Of a stretch of DNA of 19,953 bases, positions 8,135 to 16,468 are shown piece by piece. This DNA is from Acidaminococcus sp. CAG:917 (GTDB lineage: Bacteria > Bacillota > Clostridia > Christensenellales > CAG-917), in NCBI GenBank assembly GCA_000437555.1, contig FR901028.1, positions 316,573 through 336,525 on the forward strand. The letters are read 5' to 3'. Under the pieces are notes generated by a model. The model was not told the DNA's origin and made no database searches. It saw only the letters and a program-made list of their open reading frames with translations. Position numbers and translations under genes: made by a program. Numbering within the stretch: position 1 is the stretch's first letter; each line of letters opens with the position of its first letter.

Positions 8135-10351
8135 ATGAAAATTGACGGAGAGATAAAAAACGTAATATTCCGCAATGAAGAAACCGGTTATACGGTGCTG
8201 GATTTATATGTTAACGGCGGTGATTTAGTCACCGCCGTTGGTATATTTCCGCCCGTCCACTCGGGAGAGTGTCTTACGCTCGAGGGGGAATTTAAAAAGA
8301 GTCAATACGGCAGACAATTCGATACCGTAAAGTATTTTATTTCCAATCCGGTAAGACTCGATTCCATAAAAAAATATCTCTCAAGCGGACTTATAAAAGG
8401 GCTGGGCAAAGTGACGGCGCAAAATATAGTCGACCGTTTCGGACTGTCCTCTTTGGAAGTTATGGAAAAGCCTTTTGAGCTTGCCCGAGTGCAGGGAATA
8501 TCGCTCAAGAGAGCTACTGAATTTTCCGTGGCGTTTGCAAAAGCGAAAAGTGCGCAGGAAGCCGTCATTTTTTTACAGTCGCTCGGCGTTTCGATAAACA
8601 TGAGCCTTAAGATATTCAGAGCATACGGCGACAGGACGATAGAAAACGTCAAAAAAAATCCGTATATGCTCGTCGAGGATATCGAAGGCGTGGGATTTAT
8701 AACTGCGGATTCAATCGCCGCCTCTATGGGCATTGAAAAGGACAGCGACAAAAGAATAGTGGCAGGAATCATTCATACCTTAAAAGAAGATTCGGTCAAG
8801 GGCGGAAATACTTTTATGCCTCGTGAAGCTTTGGTAGAGGAAACATATAAGCTTTTAAAAATAGGAAAAGAAGACGACCGAATTAAAATAAGCGACGCAT
8901 TAGAGGACCTCGTTTTGCTCGGACAGTTAAAAGCTGTCGAATACGGCACGACAAGAGCCATAATGCTTGCTAAATATTTTAATCTGGAAAAATCGATAGC
9001 GTCCAAAATTGCGGCGCTCGTCGAAAGCAGAAAATTTGAAACCGTCGACACCGACGAAGCGATAGCGAGGTTTGAAAGAGAAAACGATATCACGCTTCAC
9101 GCCTCGCAGAAAGAAGCGGTTGCCGAAGCGATAAACGGCGGCGTTTGCGTGATAACGGGCGGACCGGGAACGGGGAAAACTACCATAGTGAAGTGTATAC
9201 TTCAGACCTTTAAAGATTTGAAACTAAGAACTGCGCTCTGCGCTCCGACGGGCAGAGCGGCAAAGCGGCTTTCGGAGGCAACGGATACGGAAGCGAAAAC
9301 CATTCACCGCCTTTTGGAACTCGATTACGGAAATCAGAATGCGGGATTTATTTTCAACGAAATGAAAAAACTACCCGTCGACGCCGTCATTGTGGACGAA
9401 GCGAGTATGGTGGACGAATACGTGGCAAACGTACTCTTAAAAGCGCTCGGCTCTTCTGTCAGACTTATTCTCGTGGGAGACAAAGACCAATTGCCGTCCG
9501 TGGGGGCGGGTAACGTTCTTGCCGACGTGATAAAATCTAAAGTCTGCCCGGTAAAGCAGCTTACTCACGTATACCGTCAGGCATTAGAGAGCGGAATTGT
9601 TGCAAGCGCACACAAGATAAATTCAGGAATAATGCCGGAGATAGGAAATAAATATAAAGATTTTTTCTTTATTTCCGTTTCGGGCGCGGAAAACATAAAA
9701 AAGGAAATAGTGGGACTTTGCACCGAAAGGCTTCCCAAATTTTTGGGGATAAGACCTTATGACGTTCAGGTGCTCTGTCCTATGAGAAAGGGTGCGGACG
9801 GAACGACTTCGCTCAATGCCGAACTTCAGTCGGTATTAAATCCAAAAAAGCCGCACGAGAAAGAACTATACTACGGCGATACCGTTTTCAGGGCGGGCGA
9901 CAAAGTTATGCAGACGCAAAATAATTATCAGCTTGCCTGGACGTGTTCGGCAGACGGTATAACTCAAAGGGGGCTGGGAGTTTTCAACGGCGACATAGGC
10001 GAGATAGTCGTTATAGACGACGAAAATTTCATAGTCCGTTTCGAGGACGGCAGGGAAGCGAATTATACGACGGGTGACCTCGAACAGCTTTCGCTTGCAT
10101 ATGCCACAACAATTCATAAATCGCAGGGCAGTGAATTCGACGCCGTGGTGATTTGTCTTGACGCAAATTTTTTGCTGCAATCGAGAAACCTTATTTATAC
10201 CGCAGTCACGAGGGCAAAGAAGACGGCAGTGCTTGTAGGAGAGGCTCAGATGCTCGGCAAAATGATAAAACGCTCTCAAACTCAAAGGAATACGCTCTTA
10301 GCCGAATTTTTAAGAGAGGAGGCAGTAGATGAAAAATCAGATTTTGAATAA
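8135..10351 (+). CDS. recD2: ATP-dependent DNA helicase of the RecD2 (RecD-like, YrrC) family
   Basis: RecD2 proteins are 5'-to-3' superfamily 1B DNA helicases that act without RecBC, in DNA repair and fork maintenance. The 738-residue length is typical. The N-terminal part looks OB-like and is followed by helix-hairpin-helix-type segments (GLGKVTAQNIV near 89-99 and EGVGFITADSI near 184-194). The helicase core has a Walker A motif GGPGTGKTT (342-350), a Walker B DEAS (421-424), LVGDKDQLPSVGAG, and the late motif THKSQG-like TIHKSQGSEFD (659-669) followed by YTAVTRAKK. The start lies four bases after the metK stop and has no clear Shine-Dalgarno sequence, so initiation is probably by coupling to metK. 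Its last 23 bases overlap comF. The family assignment is firm; the exact role in this organism is inferred from relatives. Confidence 0.95.
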   Translation: MKIDGEIKNVIFRNEETGYTVLDLYVNGGDLVTAVGIFPPVHSGECLTLEGEFKKSQYGRQFDTVKYFISNPVRLDSIKKYLSSGLIKGLGKVTAQNIVDRFGLSSLEVMEKPFELARVQGISLKRATEFSVAFAKAKSAQEAVIFLQSLGVSINMSLKIFRAYGDRTIENVKKNPYMLVEDIEGVGFITADSIAASMGIEKDSDKRIVAGIIHTLKEDSVKGGNTFMPREALVEETYKLLKIGKEDDRIKISDALEDLVLLGQLKAVEYGTTRAIMLAKYFNLEKSIASKIAALVESRKFETVDTDEAIARFERENDITLHASQKEAVAEAINGGVCVITGGPGTGKTTIVKCILQTFKDLKLRTALCAPTGRAAKRLSEATDTEAKTIHRLLELDYGNQNAGFIFNEMKKLPVDAVIVDEASMVDEYVANVLLKALGSSVRLILVGDKDQLPSVGAGNVLADVIKSKVCPVKQLTHVYRQALESGIVASAHKINSGIMPEIGNKYKDFFFISVSGAENIKKEIVGLCTERLPKFLGIRPYDVQVLCPMRKGADGTTSLNAELQSVLNPKKPHEKELYYGDTVFRAGDKVMQTQNNYQLAWTCSADGITQRGLGVFNGDIGEIVVIDDENFIVRFEDGREANYTTGDLEQLSLAYATTIHKSQGSEFDAVVICLDANFLLQSRNLIYTAVTRAKKTAVLVGEAQMLGKMIKRSQTQRNTLLAEFLREEAVDEKSDFE

Positions 10352-11057
10352 GTTGACAGATGCGGTTTTTCCTCAAAACGAGACGTGCGACGTATGTCTT
10401 GAGGAACTGCCTTATAAAACGAGGCTCAATCTTTGCTCGTCTTGTCTTGAAAAGCTGCCGTTTAACGATAAAAAAGTGTGCCTTTGTTGCGGCGCGCCTA
10501 TGGATAACGAAGCGGACTATTGTTTAAGATGTATGGACACAAAACGCTCGTTCGATAAGTGCAGGAGCGTGTTTGTATATGAAGGACTTGCCAAAAAGGT
10601 TTTACTTTCCTTTAAATACGGCGAAAAGAAATATTTGAAAAGCTTATTGGCAAAACTTATGACGGATAAGTATTTGTCCGAAAGGTTCGAGGCGGACGTA
10701 GTTACATTTGTTCCCATGACTAAAAAGGAACAGCGCAAAAGAGGCTACAATCAGTCGGAACTACTCGCAAAAGAAATTGCGGATTCGCTTTCGCTCGAGT
10801 GTTGTCCGTCGCTTGAAAAGGTAAAGGAATCGCCTGAGCAGAAATCGCTGTCGGCAAAGGAAAGAGCGAAAAACTTAGAGGGAGTGTTTTCCTGTTCGGA
10901 TATGAAAGTAAAGGGAAAGAAAGTATTGTTGGTCGATGACGTTTTTACTACAGGCGCAACGGCTAACGAATGTGCTGAAGCTCTCTTGAGGGCGGGCGCG
11001 ACAAACGTTTTGGTGCTTACCGCTTGCGTCACGGCATTAAAACCATATATGGCATAA
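10329..11057 (+). CDS. comFC: ComF family protein (phosphoribosyltransferase-like, zinc-finger)
   Basis: ComF/ComFC proteins are needed for DNA uptake in naturally competent bacteria and also occur widely in species not known to be competent. The 242-residue protein has an N-terminal cysteine-rich part with Cys20, Cys23, Cys36, Cys39, Cys51, Cys53, Cys54, Cys65 and Cys68, consistent with zinc binding. The middle has RKRGYNQSELLAK, and a PRPP-binding loop VLLVDDVFTTGAT lies at 199-211, typical of the phosphoribosyltransferase fold. A GGAGG at 10319-10323 sits close before the ATG, inside the recD2 reading frame, so the 23-base overlap is probably real and the genes coupled. No ComFA helicase is adjacent, so a competence role is not shown. 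The recD2 neighbour suggests a DNA-processing function, but this is inference. Confidence 0.92.
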   Translation: MKNQILNKLTDAVFPQNETCDVCLEELPYKTRLNLCSSCLEKLPFNDKKVCLCCGAPMDNEADYCLRCMDTKRSFDKCRSVFVYEGLAKKVLLSFKYGEKKYLKSLLAKLMTDKYLSERFEADVVTFVPMTKKEQRKRGYNQSELLAKEIADSLSLECCPSLEKVKESPEQKSLSAKERAKNLEGVFSCSDMKVKGKKVLLVDDVFTTGATANECAEALLRAGATNVLVLTACVTALKPYMA

Positions 11058-11078
11058 AGGCGTATAACTCTTAGGCGA

Positions 11079-11107
11079 TTGACAATTTGAAGTTCTGCCT
11101 GTATTAT
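11079..11107 (+). promoter_or_regulatory. Sigma-A-type promoter of secA-prfB
   Basis: A perfect -35 box TTGACA (11079-11084) is separated by exactly 17 bases from a -10 box TATTAT (11102-11107, five of six consensus bases). It lies in the 74-base gap after comF and about 25 bases before the secA start, so the leader would be short. No intrinsic terminator is visible in the gap, so readthrough from comF may add to expression. Confidence 0.82.
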
Positions 11108-11131
11108 TTATGATAGTTTAAGGAGACGACT

Positions 11132-13804
11132 ATGGGATTATTTAAAGGCGAAAATTTTAGACACGTCAAAAAACTAAAGAAAACCGCGGATAAAATCGAG
11201 CTTTTGGCGGACAGCTACGCTCAGCTTACAAACGAGCAGCTTCAAGCTAAAACGGAAGAATTTAAAAAGAGAATATCCGATGGCGAAAAACTCGAGTCTA
11301 TTCTTCCCGAAGCATATGCCACGGTCAGAGAGGCGGCGACGAGAGTTTTGGGTATGCGTCACTTTTATGTTCAGCTTCTCGGCGGAATTGCTCTTCATCA
11401 AGGACGTATAGCCGAAATGGCAACGGGCGAGGGCAAGACTTTGGTGGCTACGCTTCCTGCCTATCTCAACGCATTGACGGGCAAAGGAGTTCACGTTGTC
11501 ACCGTAAACGATTATCTTGCCACTCGTGACGCTTATTGGATGGGCAAACTCTATAAGTTTTTAGGACTCAGCGTCGGAATAGTCGTTCCGCAAATGAAGG
11601 TTGAAGATAAAAGGGCGGCATACAGTGCCGATATTACCTATTGCACAAACAACGAACTCGGTTTCGATTTTTTGCGTGACAATATGGTCGTTCGCAAAAA
11701 AGACAAGGTGCAAAGAGAGCTTAACTTTGCAATCATCGACGAAGTTGACTCCATTTTGATAGACGAGGCAAGAACGCCTCTTATCATATCGGGCAGAGGC
11801 GGAAAATCGAGCGATATGTATAAAATGGCAAACTCTTTTGCAAGGACTCTCAAAGAGGGCGACGACTTTACCATCGACGAAAAGGAAAAAGCAGTTTCGC
11901 TGACCGACGACGGAATAACGAAAGCGGAAAAATATTTCAAGGTATCAAACCTTTCGGACATTGAAAATACGGAACTTTATCATCACATTCAGCAGGCTCT
12001 CAAAGCGCATAATATGATGAAGCGTGACCGAGATTATATCGTATCCGACGGCGAAGTTTTGATAGTCGACGAATTCACGGGACGCGTTATGGTGGGCAGA
12101 CGCTACAGTGAGGGGCTTCATCAGGCAATCGAGGCGAAAGAGGGAGTGCCGATAAGAAGCGAAAACAAGACTCTTGCCACTATAACCTTTCAAAACTTTT
12201 TCAGAATGTATTCGAAACTGTCGGGTATGACGGGTACGGCAAAGACGGAAGAGGACGAATTCAAAGGAATATATTCTCTTGACGTCGTTACCATTCCGCC
12301 CAATAAGCCGTCAATGAGAGTGGACGAGCATGACCAAATTTATACTACGGTTAACGGAAAGATGAAAGCAATTATAGCAGACATCGAAAAATGTTATGAA
12401 AGCGGACAGCCCGTGCTTGTAGGCACGGTATCCGTTGAAAAATCCGAAGAGCTTTCAAAACAGCTAAGGCGGCTCGGTATAAATCATAACGTTCTCAACG
12501 CTAAGATGCACAAAAAAGAGGCGGAAATTATAGCGCAGGCGGGAAGATATAAAGCCGTGACGATAGCCACGAATATGGCGGGAAGAGGAACGGATATTCA
12601 GCTTGGGGGAAATCCGGAATATCAGGCAAAGCAAAAACTCGAAAAAGACGGCTATGACCCCGAAACGATAGAAGCGGCGGCTTCCATTTTGCCGTCCGAC
12701 GACGAAAAGGTTTTAAAGGCAAGGCAAGAATACAACCGTCATTACGAAGCATTTAAAAAGATTTGCGAACAGGAAAAAGAGCAGGTCATAGCCCTCGGAG
12801 GACTGAGAATTATAGGTACCGAGCGTCATGAGTCAAGACGTATCGACAATCAGCTTCGAGGCAGAGCGGGACGTCAGGGAGACAAGGGGTCTACCGTATT
12901 CTATATATCGATGGAAGACGACGTGGCGAGAATATTCGGCGGAGACAAGATGAAGCAGATAGCCGAGCTTTTCAGAATGGACGAGGACGATGCAATCTCC
13001 AGCGGAATTGTCACCAAGCAGATAGAGCGCGCTCAGCTTATGGTGGAGTCGAGAAACTTCAGCATAAGAAAACAGGTGCTCAGTTACGACGACGTTATGA
13101 ACGCTCAGCGCGAGATAATATATAAAGAAAGGGGTAAGGTATTGGACGGACTTGACGTGCACGACCAAATCCTCGATATGATAGATTCGCTTGCCGAACA
13201 CGTTATAGAAACGCACGCCGATTACAAGCAGGATTACAAGACGTGGGATTACGAGGCTTTCAACAACGCCCTCGAGCAGAAGATGATACCCAAAGGCTCC
13301 AACGTCATAACGGAGAAACTCGCTTCTCACTATGACGTATATAAAATGAAAGACGCTGTGCTAAAAATCGCGTTGAAAAATTATGAAGATAAAATTGCCA
13401 AAGCCAAAGAGCAGGGCATCGATTGGGGCGAGATTGAAAGGATAATACTCTTAAAGACTGTTGACGCAAAATGGATGGACCATATTGACCAGATGGACGC
13501 ATTGAGGAGGGGCATAGGACTCAGAGCTTTAGGTCAAAGAGACCCGGTGCTTTCATACAGGCAGGAAGGCTGGAATATGTTCGACGACATGATAGAGCGT
13601 ATTCACGGTGAAACGGCAAGCATCCTCTTAAAAATCGAAGTGGTTAAAAACGAGGAAGGCAAAGAAAAAATGAGCGTTGACAAATCTTCTCAGAAAGTAG
13701 CTGTAAAAAACGCGGAATCAAAAAAAGCGGAAGTAGGAAGAAACGACCCGTGTCCCTGCGGAAGCGGAAAGAAATATAAAAACTGTTGCGGTAAAAATTT
13801 ATGA
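11132..13804 (+). CDS. secA: Preprotein translocase ATPase SecA
   Basis: SecA is the motor ATPase that drives unfolded secretory proteins through the SecYEG channel at the cytoplasmic membrane. The start is fixed by AAGGAG at 11120-11125, six bases before the ATG. The helicase-like core has Walker A ATGEGKT (97-103) and Walker B DEVD (203-206), then the preprotein-binding region and NMAGRGTDIQLGG of the second nucleotide-binding domain. The C-terminus carries the zinc and SecB-binding type motif, with Cys874, Cys876, Cys885 and Cys886. At 890 residues it is within the family range. The stop codon overlaps the prfB start as ATGA, which suggests translational coupling. It is probably transcribed from the promoter at 11079-11107. 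In many Firmicutes hpf lies directly upstream, but it is absent here. Confidence 0.98.
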   Translation: MGLFKGENFRHVKKLKKTADKIELLADSYAQLTNEQLQAKTEEFKKRISDGEKLESILPEAYATVREAATRVLGMRHFYVQLLGGIALHQGRIAEMATGEGKTLVATLPAYLNALTGKGVHVVTVNDYLATRDAYWMGKLYKFLGLSVGIVVPQMKVEDKRAAYSADITYCTNNELGFDFLRDNMVVRKKDKVQRELNFAIIDEVDSILIDEARTPLIISGRGGKSSDMYKMANSFARTLKEGDDFTIDEKEKAVSLTDDGITKAEKYFKVSNLSDIENTELYHHIQQALKAHNMMKRDRDYIVSDGEVLIVDEFTGRVMVGRRYSEGLHQAIEAKEGVPIRSENKTLATITFQNFFRMYSKLSGMTGTAKTEEDEFKGIYSLDVVTIPPNKPSMRVDEHDQIYTTVNGKMKAIIADIEKCYESGQPVLVGTVSVEKSEELSKQLRRLGINHNVLNAKMHKKEAEIIAQAGRYKAVTIATNMAGRGTDIQLGGNPEYQAKQKLEKDGYDPETIEAAASILPSDDEKVLKARQEYNRHYEAFKKICEQEKEQVIALGGLRIIGTERHESRRIDNQLRGRAGRQGDKGSTVFYISMEDDVARIFGGDKMKQIAELFRMDEDDAISSGIVTKQIERAQLMVESRNFSIRKQVLSYDDVMNAQREIIYKERGKVLDGLDVHDQILDMIDSLAEHVIETHADYKQDYKTWDYEAFNNALEQKMIPKGSNVITEKLASHYDVYKMKDAVLKIALKNYEDKIAKAKEQGIDWGEIERIILLKTVDAKWMDHIDQMDALRRGIGLRALGQRDPVLSYRQEGWNMFDDMIERIHGETASILLKIEVVKNEEGKEKMSVDKSSQKVAVKNAESKKAEVGRNDPCPCGSGKKYKNCCGKNL

Positions 13805-14916
13805 TAGACGTTTACGAGAAAAGAGAGAGATTAAAAAAATTAAAAGAGATGCTTGACGTGGCATACGGCTCAATTACTCCCGACAAGGTAAAGTCAAGAA
13901 TTGCCGAACTTAAGGAAATCGAACATTCCGACGGCTTTTGGAACGACGCTCAGAGAGCTCAGAAAGTTTCAAAGGAATTGAAAAAGCTCGAGTCAAAAAT
14001 AGACAAATTCGAAAAGTTTTTTAAGCGTCTTTCCGACCTTTCCGATATGGTGGACATAGTGGAACTCGAACAGGACGAAGCGGAATCGGCAAAACTCGAC
14101 GACGAAATTTCAAAGACGGAAAAATCTCTTGAAGAACTCCGCCTTGCCACTTTTCTTTCGGGGAAATACGATTCGCTCAACGCTATACTCACTCTGCACG
14201 CAGGCGCCGGCGGAACGGAGGCGCAGGATTGGGTGAGTATGTTATACAGAATGTATACGCGCTATCTCGATTCAAAGGGCTACAAGGTAACGGAACTTGA
14301 CAGGCTTGACGGCGACGAGGCGGGAATAAAGAGCATAACTTTTAAAGCGGAAGGCGACAACGCCTACGGATATTTAAAAGCGGAAAAGGGAGTGCATCGT
14401 CTTGTCCGCATATCGCCTTTCGACGCCAACAGCCGAAGACACACGTCCTTTGCCTCGCTCGAGGTTATGCCCGAGATTATCGAGGACAATGAAATAGAAA
14501 TTCGTCCCGAAGATTTAAAGGTGGATACCTATCGCAGTTCGGGAGCGGGCGGTCAGCACGTCAACAAGACGGAATCGGCAATAAGGATAACTCATATCCC
14601 GACGGGAATTGTTGTTGCGTGTCAAAACGAGAGGAGCCAGATTCAGAACAGGGAAACGGCAATGTGTATGCTGCGAAGCAAACTTGCCGAACGCCGTGAG
14701 AGGGAAAGAGAATTAGAGCAGGCTTCCATATCCGGAACACTCAAAAAGATAGAGTGGGGCAGCCAGATACGAAGCTATGTGTTTTGTCCTTATACCTTGG
14801 TCAAAGACCACAGAACAGACTACGAAACCGGCAACATTCAGGCTGTTATGGACGGTGACCTCGACCCTTTCATTAACGAATATCTTAAGCAGGCGAACAC
14901 TAAAAATCAGCAATAG
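13801..14916 (+). CDS. prfB: Peptide chain release factor 2 (RF2), without programmed frameshift
   Basis: RF2 ends translation at UAA and UGA codons. The 371-residue protein is encoded in one continuous frame. The codon-recognition tripeptide SPF is at residues 205-207 (specific for UGA/UAA) and the catalytic GGQ is at 250-252, within SSGAGGQHVNKTESA. The start ATG overlaps the secA stop as ATGA. The translated N-terminus is full length and aligns with the E. coli RF2 start. The in-frame UGA and slippery CUU sequence found near codon 26 in many prfB genes are absent: that part reads GGC TCA ATT ACT CCC. A non-coding region of 388 bases follows. Identity is certain because SPF separates RF2 from RF1. 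Confidence 0.98.
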   Translation: MIDVYEKRERLKKLKEMLDVAYGSITPDKVKSRIAELKEIEHSDGFWNDAQRAQKVSKELKKLESKIDKFEKFFKRLSDLSDMVDIVELEQDEAESAKLDDEISKTEKSLEELRLATFLSGKYDSLNAILTLHAGAGGTEAQDWVSMLYRMYTRYLDSKGYKVTELDRLDGDEAGIKSITFKAEGDNAYGYLKAEKGVHRLVRISPFDANSRRHTSFASLEVMPEIIEDNEIEIRPEDLKVDTYRSSGAGGQHVNKTESAIRITHIPTGIVVACQNERSQIQNRETAMCMLRSKLAERRERERELEQASISGTLKKIEWGSQIRSYVFCPYTLVKDHRTDYETGNIQAVMDGDLDPFINEYLKQANTKNQQ

Positions 14917-15006
14917 CATAAAAGCGTCTTTGAACAGGACTAAATAAAACCGAGGGCAAACCTTTCAATAACTTTGATTAGTTCATTTAACAGGCAGATT
15001 TATGAC

Positions 15007-15036
15007 GTGACAGATAAAACAAGGCTAACAGATTAT
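15007..15036 (+). promoter_or_regulatory. Possible weak promoter upstream of tsaD
   Basis: GTGACA at 15007-15012 (five of six -35 bases) and GATTAT at 15031-15036 (four of six -10 bases) are spaced by 18 bases. The region is so AT-rich that chance matches are likely. TATAAT also occurs at 15068-15073 and 15138-15143 but without a matching -35 box. Confidence 0.3.
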
Positions 15037-15100
15037 TAACATAACAGAATATTAGCATAGGACTATATATAATATAAGCAATATATATATAAATATCAAT

Positions 15101-15161
15101 ATAAAATATCCGATAAAATATCCGCAAATAAAAGGTATATAATCTGCGCAAATAAAAGGTA
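15101..15161 (+). repeat. Short direct repeats in the tsaD upstream region
   Basis: ATAAAATATCCG occurs twice in tandem (15101-15112 and 15113-15124). Directly after, CGCAAATAAAAGGTA occurs twice with a 24-base period (15123-15137 and 15147-15161). The copies are exact. Function is unknown; they may be protein-binding sites or replication-slippage products. Confidence 0.75.
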
Positions 15162-15162
15162 A

Positions 15163-15267
15163 TCCGAAAAACAAGCTCGGACAAAGACAGAAAAAGACAC
15201 ACTGAAACGAGTCGCGATTAAAAACAATCGGGACAAAAACCCAAACCGAAAAACGCGGAGAGGGTTT
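15163..15267 (+). promoter_or_regulatory. Run of three small hairpins in the probable tsaD leader
   Basis: Hairpin 1 pairs TCCGA (15163-15167) with TCGGA (15177-15181). Hairpin 2 pairs GTCGCGATT (15211-15219) with AATCGGGAC (15226-15234), one mismatch, six-base A-rich loop. Hairpin 3 pairs AAACCC (15237-15242) with GGGTTT (15262-15267) and CCG (15246-15248) with CGG (15256-15258), with a 3-by-3 internal loop. None is followed by a T-tract, so they are not terminators. I recognise no known riboswitch or T-box. Confidence 0.4.
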
Positions 15268-15304
15268 AAAACGTTAAGGGTGTTACGGCAAAAGGCGAAA
15301 GAGA

Positions 15305-16333
15305 ATGAGCGAACTTAAAGACAAACAGGAAATAACGATACTCGCAATCGAATCTTCATGCGACGAAACTGCGGCGGCTGTCGTTCGCAACGGCAGGCAG
15401 GTTTTGTCTAACGTCATTTCTTCGCAAATAGAAATTCACCGCCGTTTCGGCGGAGTTGTCCCCGAGATAGCGTCGAGGAATCACCTGCTTTCCGTCGAGA
15501 GCGTTGTGGACGAGGCTCTAAAAAAAGCCGGCTTGACAAAGGACGGTATCGACGCCATAGCCGTAACTTACGGCGCAGGACTTTTGGGCGCGCTCCTCGT
15601 GGGTGTATCTTATGCAAAAGCTCTATCTTATGCTTGGCAAAAACCTCTCTATGCGGTATCGCACGTAGAGGGGCATATAGCGGCAAATTATCTTGAATCC
15701 GACCTTGAACCTCCTTATCTTTGTATGCTATGCAGCGGCGGACACACGGCTGTTTTGTCGGTGGAAGATTATATGCGCTCTTCGCTTATAGCGTCAACCC
15801 GTGACGATGCGGCGGGAGAGGCGTTTGATAAAGTAGCAAGAGTTTTATCATTGCCATACCCCGGCGGTCCCGAGATAGAAAAACTGGCAAAAGAGGGCAA
15901 ACCGTCCATAGAATTTCCGCACCCTAAGTTTAAAGGCAGAGAACTTTATTTTTCATACAGCGGGTTAAAGACCGCCGTCATAAACTATGTTCACAACGCT
16001 TTGCAAAGGGGCGAGGAAATTGGCAGGGCAGACCTTGCCTCGTCCTTTCAGGAAGCGGCTATATATCAGATGAGCACGGTGGCGACTTCGGCACAAAAGA
16101 GAACGGGGCTTAAAAAAGTGGCGATAGCCGGCGGTGTTTCGGCAAACAAGAGGCTTAGAGAAGTTTTTGACGAAATTTTTACTCCGTCGGGCGTCAACGT
16201 ATATTATCCCAAACTTTGCTATTGCACGGACAATGCCGCAATGATTGGCGGAGCCTGTTACTTTATGATAAAAAAAGGAATAAAAGAGTCAGATATGTCG
16301 TTAGACGCAAAAGCCAACGTAAAACTCGGGTGA
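15305..16333 (+). CDS. tsaD: tRNA N6-adenosine threonylcarbamoyltransferase TsaD
   Basis: TsaD (formerly Gcp/YgjD) transfers the threonylcarbamoyl group to adenosine 37 of tRNAs that read ANN codons, working with TsaB and TsaE. The 342-residue length is normal. Visible motifs are ESSCDET (16-22), the metal-binding HVEGH (His120, His124), the SGGHT nucleotide loop soon after, GGVSANKRLR near the C-terminus, and the late Asp309 in CTDNAA. The ATG is chosen because the family's conserved N-terminus follows directly; only a weak, purine-rich AAAGAG precedes it. Partners tsaB and tsaE are not in the window, so the gene is probably a separate unit with its own promoter in the 388-base gap upstream. 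Confidence 0.97.
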   Translation: MSELKDKQEITILAIESSCDETAAAVVRNGRQVLSNVISSQIEIHRRFGGVVPEIASRNHLLSVESVVDEALKKAGLTKDGIDAIAVTYGAGLLGALLVGVSYAKALSYAWQKPLYAVSHVEGHIAANYLESDLEPPYLCMLCSGGHTAVLSVEDYMRSSLIASTRDDAAGEAFDKVARVLSLPYPGGPEIEKLAKEGKPSIEFPHPKFKGRELYFSYSGLKTAVINYVHNALQRGEEIGRADLASSFQEAAIYQMSTVATSAQKRTGLKKVAIAGGVSANKRLREVFDEIFTPSGVNVYYPKLCYCTDNAAMIGGACYFMIKKGIKESDMSLDAKANVKLG

Positions 16334-16368
16334 AAATAAGGTATTTTTAAGTAAAAAAAAGAGGCATT

Positions 16369-16420
16369 TTGCCGAAATAACAGGCAATCGGTCGATATTT
16401 TTTCAGTTTTTAAAACTTTT
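16369..16420 (+). terminator. Weak terminator-like region after tsaD
   Basis: TTGCC (16369-16373) can pair with GGCAA (16383-16387), and T6 follows at 16398-16403, but ten bases separate stem and T-tract. A second AT-only hairpin AGTTT/AAACT lies at 16405-16417 and runs into TTTT. Both are poor, so termination here is only likely from position, between tsaD and the next promoter. Confidence 0.3.
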
Positions 16421-16439
16421 AATAATCGCATAAAATCAT

Positions 16440-16468
16440 TTGACAACACCAAATTTAATTGATAAGAT
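16440..16468 (+). promoter_or_regulatory. Sigma-A-type promoter of the str operon
   Basis: A perfect -35 box TTGACA (16440-16445) is followed after exactly 17 bases by TAAGAT (16463-16468, four of six -10 bases). Transcription would start near 16475, about 40 bases before the L7Ae-like gene. The predicted 5' end begins with a small hairpin, GCTTG (16475-16479) with CAAGC (16487-16491), followed by a T-rich stretch. The stem is too short to be a strong attenuator. Confidence 0.72.

Larger units (their letters stand above)
14917..15304. other. Non-coding AT- and A-rich region between prfB and tsaD
   Basis: This 388-base gap contains no credible gene. The first part (14917-15060) is ordinary AT-rich sequence with three TAACAG copies at 14988, 15026 and 15042. 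The middle (15061-15161) is strongly AT-rich and holds short direct repeats. The last 140 bases are A-rich and very poor in T on the plus strand and contain three small hairpins. A weak promoter-like pair is GTGACA (15007-15012) and GATTAT (15031-15036) with an 18-base spacer. No clear terminator for prfB was found. It is probably the promoter and long leader of tsaD, which is inference from position. Confidence 0.6.

Noticed and set aside
11043..11052. Perfect palindrome CCATATATGG at the end of comF
   Set aside because: It is inside the comF coding sequence, has no T-tract, and is short enough to be chance.
13801..14916. Possible broken or truncated prfB because the usual frameshift site is missing
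   Set aside because: The single frame covers the full RF2 length with SPF and GGQ intact, so the gene is complete.
14988..15047. Three TAACAG copies in 60 bases before tsaD
   Set aside because: Six-base matches in AT-rich DNA are expected, spacing is irregular, and no arrangement suggests an operator.
14987..15202. A 71-residue minus-strand frame in the prfB-tsaD gap, rich in Tyr, Ile and Phe
   Set aside because: The composition comes from AT-rich DNA and the short direct repeats there. No support for a real membrane peptide.
16363..16373. GGCA-TTT-TGCC hairpin next to an A-run, reading as a terminator on the minus strand
   Set aside because: The stem is only four pairs and no minus-strand gene exists to terminate.
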